Assembly: GCA_017550315.1 (NCBI GenBank)
Contig: JAFZPN010000103.1
Span: 1-49,217 of the forward strand
Direction: 5' to 3'
Length of the DNA stretch: 49,217 bases
DNA from: Clostridia bacterium
GTDB taxonomy: Bacteria; Bacillota; Clostridia; Oscillospirales; CAG-272
Shown here: positions 34,039-40,353 of the stretch, piece after piece
Layout: the number at the start of each line of letters is the position of its first letter
How positions within the stretch are numbered: position 1 is the stretch's first letter
Made by a program: the position numbers and the translations under genes
Notes under the pieces: model-generated
Databases searched by the model: none
What the model was told of the DNA's origin: nothing
The model's input: only the letters and a program-made list of their open reading frames with translations

Positions 34039-35435
34039 GATTTCACATCCTCAATCACATTGTTTGCCCAGAAGCCGGAGCGCAGGAGCGGGACCCCGAT
34101 GAAGAGCTTCACCACGTCGATGAACTGCACGGCGAAATAGATCCACACGATGTCGAGTCCCGTGAAGCGGCAGAGGACAAAGGAGAGCATCGCCGGGAAG
34201 ATCCATGTGTAGACCGAGTCGAACAGGAACGTGATGACCGTCTTCCCGCCCGAGCGGATCGTGAAGTACACGACGTGGATGAACGCATGCACCGGAGACG
34301 CCGCGCCCGCAATCATGAGAAATTTCGTTGCCAGCGCGCGCACCTCCGGCTCCACCTTGTAGAGCAGCGGGATGAACGGCGCCGCCGCGATGAGGAGGAT
34401 CCCCACCGCGATGTGCGACGCGATCGTGAAGAAGATCAGCTTTCGGTCCACGTCGATCGCGCCTTCCCGGTCCCCCGCGCCGAGCCGCTGTCCCACGAGG
34501 ATCGACACCGCCGAGCCCATCGCGAACATGATGACGCAGAAGAGGTTCCACACGGTCGCCGAGATATTCGAGGCCGCGATGACCGTGATCCCGCGCAGGG
34601 AATAGTTCCGGCTGATGAAGGTCATCCCGACGGACCAGAGGATCTCGTTGATGAGGAGCGGCGCGCCGGTGAGAACGATCCGCCGGACGAGATTGCCGGG
34701 GACCTTCATGCTCCGGTACACGCCCTCGATGAACCGGAACTTCTCATGCCTCCGGTGGCACGAGACGGCGACGTAGCAGAGCTCCACGAAGCGGGAGAGG
34801 ACCGTCGCGATCGCCGCGCCTGCCACGCCGAGCATCGGGAAGCCGAACTTGCCGTAGATCAGGAGATAGTTGAAGACCAGGTTGACGGTGATGGCGATCA
34901 GGCCCGCCGTCATGGGGGAGACCGTTTCGCCCGTCTCGCGCATCGTCCCGGCGTAGGTCTGCACGAGTCCGAACGGGATCATCCCGATCACCGCGACGGC
35001 GAGATAGGACCGCGCGGCCTCGACCGTGGCGGCGATTTGTTCGGGGGTGTTCGATTCTCCGCGCAGAAAGAGCATCATGAGCTCGTCGCCGAAGAGAAGC
35101 AGGATCGCCGTCGCGAGGATGCCCGCCGTGAGCGTGAAGAGCAGCTTGAAGCGGAAGGTGTTCCGCATGCCGCGCCAGTCGCCGGTCCCGTAGAACTGCG
35201 TAGAGAAGATCGACGCGCCGGACAGCCCGCCGAAGATCGCCAGATTGTAGACGAAGATGAGCTGGTTGACGATGGACACCGCGCTCATGGAGAGGGTGCC
35301 GAGCCCGCCCACCATCACGTTGTCGAGAAGGGAGACGAAGTTGGTGATCCCCTGCTGGATGATGAGGGGGAGGACCAGCGCGAAGAGCATGCGGTAAAAC
35401 GCGCGGTCCCCGATGTATTTTTCTTTGAAAGTCAT
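34035..35435 (-). CDS. MATE-family multidrug/metabolite efflux transporter
   Basis: 466 residues from ATG 35435, overlapping the SCIFF maturase stop (ATGA). Twelve hydrophobic helices in two MatE repeats; characteristic segments are LPLIIQQGITNFVSLLDNVMVGGLG at the start and VGQRLGAGDREGA in the second half. MATE proteins export organic molecules using Na+ or H+. Its translational coupling to the radical SAM maturase suggests it may export the mature peptide or a product linked to it, which to my knowledge is not established for SCIFF systems. Confidence 0.92.
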   Translation of the reverse strand: MTFKEKYIGDRAFYRMLFALVLPLIIQQGITNFVSLLDNVMVGGLGTLSMSAVSIVNQLIFVYNLAIFGGLSGASIFSTQFYGTGDWRGMRNTFRFKLLFTLTAGILATAILLLFGDELMMLFLRGESNTPEQIAATVEAARSYLAVAVIGMIPFGLVQTYAGTMRETGETVSPMTAGLIAITVNLVFNYLLIYGKFGFPMLGVAGAAIATVLSRFVELCYVAVSCHRRHEKFRFIEGVYRSMKVPGNLVRRIVLTGAPLLINEILWSVGMTFISRNYSLRGITVIAASNISATVWNLFCVIMFAMGSAVSILVGQRLGAGDREGAIDVDRKLIFFTIASHIAVGILLIAAAPFIPLLYKVEPEVRALATKFLMIAGAASPVHAFIHVVYFTIRSGGKTVITFLFDSVYTWIFPAMLSFVLCRFTGLDIVWIYFAVQFIDVVKLFIGVPLLRSGFWANNVIEDVKS

Positions 35436-36865
35436 GTCGTGATGTCTTCGAGGCACTCCTCGCAGTCGCCGTCACAGGCCTCGCCGTTCTCCGTGCCGAG
35501 CCCCATGTCCGCCTCGGCCGCCTTCATCATGATCGCGCATTCGATGCGCTTACGGAAGAGCTTGCAGCCGTATTCGTAGACGCCGCGGATCGAGCCTGTC
35601 GCGTGACAGGCGTTGGCCGCGCATCCGCCGGAACAGTAGAGCTTGGCCCAGCAGTCGGCGCATTCCGGCCGCGCGTACACGTTGCAGAGCTTGAATTCGT
35701 CGCGCAGAGCGGTGTTTGTGATCCCGTCGAAGACGTTCCCCATCTTGTATTTCTCGTCGCCGACGAACTGATGGCAGGGATAGAGATCCCCCTTCGGCGT
35801 CACGGCGAAGTATTCGGTCCCGGAGCCGCAGCCCGCGATCCGCTTGTAGATGCACGGCCCGTGGTTCAGATCGAGCATGTAGTGGTAGAACGTGATCGGA
35901 TGTCCCTCGGCTTCGCGGCGGAGCATTTCCTTCGCGAGGATCTCGTACTGTTCGAGAATGACGGGCAGATCCTCCTCGGTCAGCGCCCAGGGCGTGCCGG
36001 GCGGGGAGACGACGGGTTCCATCGACAGCTCGGTGAACCCGAGATCCGCCATGTGAAAGACGTCCTTCGTGAAATCGGGATTCTTGTGGGTAAAGGTCCC
36101 GCGCATGTAGTAGCCCTGATTCCCGCGCGCCTCGACGAGACGCTTGAACTTCGGGACGATCCGGTCGTACGAGCCCACGCCCCGCCAGTCGCTGCGGCTC
36201 GCGTCGTGGATCTCGCGCCGTCCGTCGAGGGAGAGGACGACGTTGTGGCATTCGCGGTTGGCAAATTCGATCACATCGTCGTCGATGCCCATGCCGTTGG
36301 TGGTCAGGGTGAAGCGGAAGTTCTTCCCGGCGTCCTTTTCAATGGAGCGCGCGTAGGCTACGAGCTTTTTGACGACGCCGAAATTCATGAGTGGCTCGCC
36401 GCCGAAGAAATCGACCTCGAGATTGACGTGGCGTCCGGAATTTGCAACAAGGAAGTCGAGGGCCGCCTTGCCGACCTCAAAGGACATGAGGGCCTCCTCG
36501 CCGTGGAATTTGCCCTGTGCGGCGAAGCAATATTCGCAGTTGAGGTTGCAGGTGTGGGCGACGTGCAGGCAGAGGGCCTTGATCGTGGTGTTGCGGGCCT
36601 TGAAATCAAAGGCGCGGTCCCGGTATTCGTCCTCGGTGAAGAGCTTGCCCGCGGCGCGCAGTTCCTCGATATCCGCGAGGCATTCCGCGACGTCCTCCGG
36701 GGTGAGCTCCGGGTATTTCGCGGTGAGGGCGGCGGTGATCTCCTCCGCGGTCTTTGTCTCATAGAGCGCGATGGCGTCGTAGGCGACCTCGTCGACCACG
36801 TGGACGCTGCCGCTGTACACGTCGAGGACGATGTTGTATCCGTTGAGTTGGTATTGGTGGATCAT
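35432..36865 (-). CDS. scfB: SCIFF peptide radical SAM maturase
   Basis: 477 residues from ATG 36865 (CGGAGCAGC upstream). Residues 1-80 form a PqqD-like peptide-binding RRE; the radical SAM cluster is C106-x3-C110-x2-C113 in HTCNLNCEYCFAAQGK; VDFFGGEPLMNF and TTNGMGI follow; the C-terminal SPASM region with GCGSGTEYFAVTPKGDLYPCHQF, CADCWAKLYCSGGCAANACH and CKLFRKRIECAIMM binds two further clusters. Characterised homologues (Tte1186, CteB) install a Cys-Thr thioether in the SCIFF peptide. An extra acidic, Cys-containing tail (CDGDCEECLEDITT) ends the protein. The precursor gene lies 78 bases upstream. Confidence 0.95.
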   Translation of the reverse strand: MIHQYQLNGYNIVLDVYSGSVHVVDEVAYDAIALYETKTAEEITAALTAKYPELTPEDVAECLADIEELRAAGKLFTEDEYRDRAFDFKARNTTIKALCLHVAHTCNLNCEYCFAAQGKFHGEEALMSFEVGKAALDFLVANSGRHVNLEVDFFGGEPLMNFGVVKKLVAYARSIEKDAGKNFRFTLTTNGMGIDDDVIEFANRECHNVVLSLDGRREIHDASRSDWRGVGSYDRIVPKFKRLVEARGNQGYYMRGTFTHKNPDFTKDVFHMADLGFTELSMEPVVSPPGTPWALTEEDLPVILEQYEILAKEMLRREAEGHPITFYHYMLDLNHGPCIYKRIAGCGSGTEYFAVTPKGDLYPCHQFVGDEKYKMGNVFDGITNTALRDEFKLCNVYARPECADCWAKLYCSGGCAANACHATGSIRGVYEYGCKLFRKRIECAIMMKAAEADMGLGTENGEACDGDCEECLEDITT

Positions 36866-36890
36866 AAGCTGCTCCGTTATGCGCCGGCAA

Positions 36891-36930
36891 ATAAAATCCG
36901 CCTGCCGGGTGATGGCGGGCGGTATTTTAT
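36891..36930 (-). terminator. Attenuator-like hairpin between SCIFF peptide and maturase genes
   Basis: On the minus strand ATAAAATACCGCC pairs with GGCGGATTTTAT (one bulged A), loop about 15 bases, with the U-rich 3' arm ending TTTTATTTG. A leaky terminator here would make more precursor than enzyme. Confidence 0.6.
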
Positions 36931-36943
36931 ACGGTGCGTTTTC

Positions 36944-37093
36944 TTATTTGTTGTTCTTGTTTTCGCACTTCTGGTTGGCAACACCGCAGGAAGTCTTGCA
37001 GGCAGACTGGCAGGAGGTCTGGCATTCGCCGCAGCCGCCGTTCTTGACGCTCTTCTTGAGGTCGCGGGTCGTAAGGGTACGGATTCTCTTCAT
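36944..37093 (-). CDS. scfA: SCIFF (six cysteines in forty-five) ranthipeptide precursor
   Basis: 49 residues from ATG 37093 (AAAAGGAGAT upstream). Basic leader (MKRIRTLTTRDLKKSVKNGG) then the core with six cysteines at 21, 24, 28, 32, 36 and 43: CGECQTSCQSACKTSC then GVANQKCE. This is the canonical SCIFF pattern, a precursor modified by the adjacent radical SAM enzyme; a quorum-sensing-type role has been proposed in Clostridium. Position 37 is Gly, whereas I recall SCTVGNQ in most family members, with Thr37 as thioether acceptor in CteA. Own consensus promoter. Confidence 0.95.
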   Translation of the reverse strand: MKRIRTLTTRDLKKSVKNGGCGECQTSCQSACKTSCGVANQKCENKNNK

Positions 37094-37133
37094 GGTACAT
37101 CTCCTTTTCTGGAAAACAGCTTTTAACAGGAAT

Positions 37134-37162
37134 ATTATACCGCAAGAAGCGGGATTTGTCAA
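37134..37162 (-). promoter_or_regulatory. Consensus SigA promoter of the SCIFF operon
   Basis: Minus strand TTGACA (37162-37157), 17-base spacer, TATAAT (37139-37134), 41 bases before the peptide ATG and only 25 bases after the upstream regulator's stop. Confidence 0.9.
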
Positions 37163-37186
37163 TGGATTTGCGAAAGATTTTGCGGT

Positions 37187-37969
37187 TCAAAAGCGATCGA
37201 TTTCGCCGAGCCGCGAGAACCAGCTGAAGCAACCCGCTAGATTGCCGGAGTATCCGGTAACCGCGAGCCCGGCCATGGCCATGAAAATCGCAGCGCTGCC
37301 CGACGAGAGACACAAGCCCGATTTGCCGGCGCCGTCCTGCTCCCAGCCCACGATGTTGCGTTCCATCAGATCCAGCAGACAGGAACGGACTTCCTCCCGA
37401 TTCATCCCGGACCGTTCTGCGAGGTCGTCCTGATCGACCCTCGATCCGATGGACAGACAGTTCAGGATGTGGATGACGGCGGGGTTTGTCAGCACTTCAA
37501 AGAATCGTGCGGTCTTTTCTGCGTCGAGGTTCATGATTTTCTGCCGGACTTTGTTCCCGGCAAGCGCAAAACACATGCCGTCCGTATCGGCAACAAGGAA
37601 ATCGTCGGGGCTGATGGAGCAGTAAATTCCGTCCTGAGGGAGTGACTCTCCGGTACGCGAAAACATGCGCAGCGCTGCCTCCGAGACGGCGTAAGTCCGT
37701 GCTTTCTCATTCAGTCCGCCGATCCATCGCCAGTCATTTACCGTTGAATCGCGGCGGTTATCCGGAGCGATTCCGAACAGCTCGTCGAAGGAGAGCTCCA
37801 GCGCGCGGCACAGTTCAGGAAACAGCAGAACATCCGGAAGCGCGGCGGCTGTTTCCCATTTTGAAACCGCCTGTCCTGTCACATTGAGGCGTTCTCCGAG
37901 CTGTTCCTGGGTCAGTCCGAGTGCTTTTCTTCTCTCCAGAATTCTTTTTGCGATCTCTTTTTGTTCCAT
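37187..37969 (-). CDS. XRE-family regulator with C-terminal winged-helix-like domain
   Basis: 260 residues from ATG 37969 (ATGGGAGGTAAC upstream). N-terminal Cro/C1 helix-turn-helix (ILERRKALGLTQEQLGERL...AVSKWETAAALPD) at 8-60. The C-terminal half has FEVLTNPAVIHILNCLSIGSRVDQDDLAERSGMNREEVRSCLLDLMERNIV (about 165-215), which reads as an ArsR-like winged helix, so the protein may have two DNA-binding modules. Directly upstream of the SCIFF operon in the same direction and with its own promoter; plausible regulator of it. Confidence 0.85.
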   Translation of the reverse strand: MEQKEIAKRILERRKALGLTQEQLGERLNVTGQAVSKWETAAALPDVLLFPELCRALELSFDELFGIAPDNRRDSTVNDWRWIGGLNEKARTYAVSEAALRMFSRTGESLPQDGIYCSISPDDFLVADTDGMCFALAGNKVRQKIMNLDAEKTARFFEVLTNPAVIHILNCLSIGSRVDQDDLAERSGMNREEVRSCLLDLMERNIVGWEQDGAGKSGLCLSSGSAAIFMAMAGLAVTGYSGNLAGCFSWFSRLGEIDRF

Positions 37970-37998
37970 GAATGTTACCTCCCATATCATCTGCACTC

Positions 37999-38027
37999 AG
38001 AATATCAGATTCCGCAGAAAATGTCAA
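37999..38027 (-). promoter_or_regulatory. SigA-type promoter of the XRE/winged-helix regulator
   Basis: Minus strand TTGACA (38027-38022), 17-base spacer, TATTCT (38004-37999), 30 bases before ATG 37969. Confidence 0.75.
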
Positions 38028-38080
38028 GATAACATCCGTTTCAAAAGCTCCACTTCGATTCAACCGGTGGTTGGGTGCAA

Positions 38081-38108
38081 GGGAAAAAGACCGGACGAGC
38101 CGGTCTTT
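38081..38108 (-). terminator. Terminator of the tRNA operon
   Basis: AAAGACCGG/CCGGTCTTT 9-base stem, 5-base loop, T5 on the minus strand, just after the second tRNA-Glu. Confidence 0.88.
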
Positions 38109-38114
38109 ATCGAA

Positions 38115-38186
38115 TGACCCGAGGGGGAATCGAACCCCCGTTACTGCCGTGAAAGGGCGGTGTCTTAACCGCTTGACCATCGGGCC
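38115..38186 (-). tRNA. tRNA-Glu (anticodon UUC), copy 2
   Basis: Cloverleaf with acceptor GGCCCGA/TCGGGTC, discriminator A, T-loop GGGGG-TTCGATT-CCCCC and anticodon loop CTTTCAC (anticodon TTC). CCA is not encoded. The anticodon stem is CCGCC/GGCAG with a C28-A42 mismatch. Confidence 0.95.
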
Positions 38187-38206
38187 ATAAAAATTCTCCT
38201 GCGGGC

Positions 38207-38278
38207 TGACCCGAGGGGGAATCGAACCCCCGTTACTGCCGTGAAAGGGCGGTGTCTTAACCGCTTGACCATCGGGCC
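38207..38278 (-). tRNA. tRNA-Glu (anticodon UUC), copy 1
   Basis: Identical to the copy at 38115-38186, including the C28-A42 mismatch; the two are separated by 20 bases. CCA is not encoded. Confidence 0.95.
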
Positions 38279-38298
38279 GGATACACGCAGGAGAATAT

Positions 38299-38375
38299 TG
38301 GTAGCGGAAGTTGGACTTGAACCCACGACCTATCGGGTATGAACCGATTGCTCTAGCCAGCTGAGCTATTCCGCC
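38299..38375 (-). tRNA. tRNA-Met (anticodon CAU), elongator type
   Basis: 77 bases including an encoded CCA. Acceptor GGCGGAA/TTCCGCT, D-arm AGCTCAGCTGGCTAGAGC, anticodon stem-loop ATCGG-TTCATAC-CCGAT. The anticodon stem lacks the three G-C pairs of initiator tRNA, so elongator Met is preferred over fMet; a lysidine-modified tRNA-Ile is a less likely reading. The T stem GTGGG/CCAAC has a G51-A63 mismatch. Confidence 0.9.
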
Positions 38376-38418
38376 ACGTCGCAAATGGACCGGGAACCCG
38401 GCTCTGTGCAACGGTGAT

Positions 38419-38447
38419 ATTATAACACAAGCGCTCATCCTTGTCAA
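38419..38447 (-). promoter_or_regulatory. Consensus SigA promoter of the tRNA Met-Glu-Glu operon
   Basis: Minus strand TTGACA (38447-38442), 17-base spacer, TATAAT (38424-38419), 43 bases before tRNA-Met. Confidence 0.9.
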
Positions 38448-38474
38448 CACTTTTTTTGAAAAAATAGAAAAATA

Positions 38475-39080
38475 TCACCCCGCAGCGGCTCCCCGGAACC
38501 CGTCTGCCAGCTCCGCAAGAAGTTCGAGAAGCCGGAACCGGATCCGTACGGGGCGCTTCTCCTGACCGGTCACAAGGCGGTATTCCTCCGGCGTCAGACC
38601 GGCGGCGACGCTGTCTCCGGCATCGGCATACCGTACGCACAGTCCGGGATAGAGCACGCACCACCAGTTGTGGCCCTCACCCTCCCCGAGCGTGATCCGG
38701 AGCGAGCGGTACGTCCCCGCCGGGAGGATCCAGTCCCCGTAATCCCGCCGCGGATACCGCTCCCGTCCGACGGTGACCCGCACCGCGCAGTCCTCTCCCG
38801 CCGCCGCTCCTGCGATTTCCCGGATGGTGTCCGACAGCTCCTGCGCGCGCAGTTCCGCTTCCCCGGCGTCTGCGCAGTCCCCGAAAAGAGCGGGTGTCTC
38901 GGCAAGGACGGCGTCGCGGACCCGGAGCTTGAGCGCCTGATCCTCTTCGGAATCCGATGCCGCGATCACGCGGAGCCGGAGCACGTCGTCGTAAATTGCC
39001 GTCTCCCCCGCTGCCGGGACGAGCGAGAGGATCACCGCGGAGAGGAGCAGGGTGGAGGAGAAGGTCAGCCAGAATTTCAT
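38475..39080 (-). CDS. spoIIR: Stage II sporulation protein R
   Basis: 201 residues. An N-terminal membrane anchor or signal (FWLTFSSTLLLSAVILSLV) is followed by the family blocks RLRVIAASDSEEDQALKLRVRDAVL and GHNWWCVLYPGLCV. SpoIIR is made in the forespore, crosses into the intermembrane space and triggers SpoIIGA to cleave pro-sigma-E in the mother cell. This is the clearest proof that the organism belongs to an endospore-forming lineage. A possible sigma-F promoter lies at 39111-39139. Ribosome site weak (GGCGGTAAT). Confidence 0.93.
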   Translation of the reverse strand: MKFWLTFSSTLLLSAVILSLVPAAGETAIYDDVLRLRVIAASDSEEDQALKLRVRDAVLAETPALFGDCADAGEAELRAQELSDTIREIAGAAAGEDCAVRVTVGRERYPRRDYGDWILPAGTYRSLRITLGEGEGHNWWCVLYPGLCVRYADAGDSVAAGLTPEEYRLVTGQEKRPVRIRFRLLELLAELADGFRGAAAG

Positions 39081-39110
39081 AGGATTACCGCCTTTTGTTT
39101 TGGATGAAAC

Positions 39111-39139
39111 AGGATTCCCCCAAAACGGGCGGATGATGC
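39111..39139 (-). promoter_or_regulatory. Candidate sigma-F-type promoter of spoIIR
   Basis: Minus strand GCATC (39139-39135), 15-base spacer, GGGAATCCT (39119-39111), against GYATA-N15-GGnnAnAnT; one mismatch in each box. 31 bases before the ATG. Confidence 0.35.
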
Positions 39140-39167
39140 GCGCCTATGTGGAATTTCCCGTAAAAAC

Positions 39168-39200
39168 GAAAAAAGGAGGCGTCCCGCGAAGAACGCCTCC
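39168..39200 (-). terminator. Terminator of the htpG-pgm-esterase operon
   Basis: GGAGGCGT/ACGCCTCC perfect 8-base stem followed by T6 on the minus strand, 12 bases after the esterase stop. Confidence 0.9.
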
Positions 39201-39211
39201 CGAAGGGGGAT

Positions 39212-40315
39212 TTACTGCTTGATGAACCGGATATACCGGATCCAGTCGTGCCGTGACAGGAAATGCGTGCCGGGGCGGAGATGGAATCCGACGTTCCCCT
39301 CGGCGAGGGTGTCCCACGCATCGGGGAGCTTGTCCGGGGTGACGAATCCCGTCAGACCGAGCGCTTCCCACGTGGGGGATGCAGCGCAGCAGCAGAGGAA
39401 TTCGGAGGTCGGATCGGCCCATTCGTCCTCGCTGGCGGAGGCGACGTAAACCTTGCGGGGTGCGCAGGCTGCGAGGAGGAAGTGCTGATCGAAATCGGTC
39501 GACTCGGAGGCTTCGATGCTCTCCGAGATGGTCTGCATGTTTTCGCAGAACCAGTACGGGAAGACGCTGGCGATGCGCGGGAAGGTTTCGCCGACCTTTT
39601 TCCGTGTGATCGCCGCGCCGGAGCATCCGGAGTCGTTCGAGAAGACGTGCGTGAAGCGGGTGTCGTTCGCGCCTGCCCAGAGCGCGGTCTTGCCGAGGCG
39701 GGAATGTCCCACGACGCCGATGCGGGTCTTGTCCACGCAGTCGAACGTGAGGAGCACGTCGAGAAGACGCGACGCGGCAAACGCCCACATGCCGATCTTG
39801 CCCGTACCATCCGGTGGCCGAACACCGTTCGGCGGGCGTTTTCCGTCCGGGAAGAGGTGCGGGGAGAGGAGCGTGCCGTAAGCGTCGTCGCCGTCGTGCG
39901 CCACGGCGTTCATCACGAATTCCGCGATGATGACGTCTTCATTCATGAGCTCCTCAATGGGATCGTATTTCGGATAGCCGAAGGAGATGAAGACGAACGC
40001 CGGGAGGGGATGCTCCGCCGACGCGGTATCCGGGATGCGGATCGCCGCGGGGAAGGTGAAGGATGCGCCGTCCGGGGTGGGGAAGGTCACCTCCACCACG
40101 TGTTCAACGGCGACGCCGGCTGCGATCCGGTCGCGGTGGATTTCCTTGTAAGTGGTTTCGCCGCAGACCGCGGGCATGACGCCGTATTCCCAGTTTGCCA
40201 GCGTGTCGAGCAGTTCCCGGCGGCGCGCGCACCAGTTCTCCGCCGTGACAGGCGTACCGTCCCGCATGGTCATGAGGGCGGGGAGGTTCCGTTCTTTCAG
40301 AAGAGTGTCGAGCAT
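39212..40315 (-). CDS. CE15-like (glucuronoyl esterase family) alpha/beta hydrolase
   Basis: 367 residues from ATG 40315 (AAAGGAGCG upstream). The nucleophile motif GVVGHSRLGKTALWAGA (Ser205) with the following NDSGCSGAAI and the late His in LRPGTHFLSRHDW match bacterial CE15 relatives, where GCSRxGK is the consensus. CE15 enzymes cut ester links between glucuronic acid on xylan and lignin alcohols; other relatives are acetyl-xylan-type esterases. No signal peptide is visible, so an intracellular substrate is expected. Follows phosphoglucomutase after 38 bases, without a terminator. Confidence 0.82.
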   Translation of the reverse strand: MLDTLLKERNLPALMTMRDGTPVTAENWCARRRELLDTLANWEYGVMPAVCGETTYKEIHRDRIAAGVAVEHVVEVTFPTPDGASFTFPAAIRIPDTASAEHPLPAFVFISFGYPKYDPIEELMNEDVIIAEFVMNAVAHDGDDAYGTLLSPHLFPDGKRPPNGVRPPDGTGKIGMWAFAASRLLDVLLTFDCVDKTRIGVVGHSRLGKTALWAGANDTRFTHVFSNDSGCSGAAITRKKVGETFPRIASVFPYWFCENMQTISESIEASESTDFDQHFLLAACAPRKVYVASASEDEWADPTSEFLCCCAASPTWEALGLTGFVTPDKLPDAWDTLAEGNVGFHLRPGTHFLSRHDWIRYIRFIKQ

Positions 40316-40353
40316 GATAAAGCGCTCCTTTCGGAAGATGGGCTTTTCCGGGC

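Noticed and set aside
38115..38278. The two identical tRNA-Glu sequences as a prophage or island attachment duplication
   Set aside because: Both are full-length genes in one operon with a shared promoter and terminator, and no integrase or foreign cargo lies nearby; simple tandem duplication explains them.
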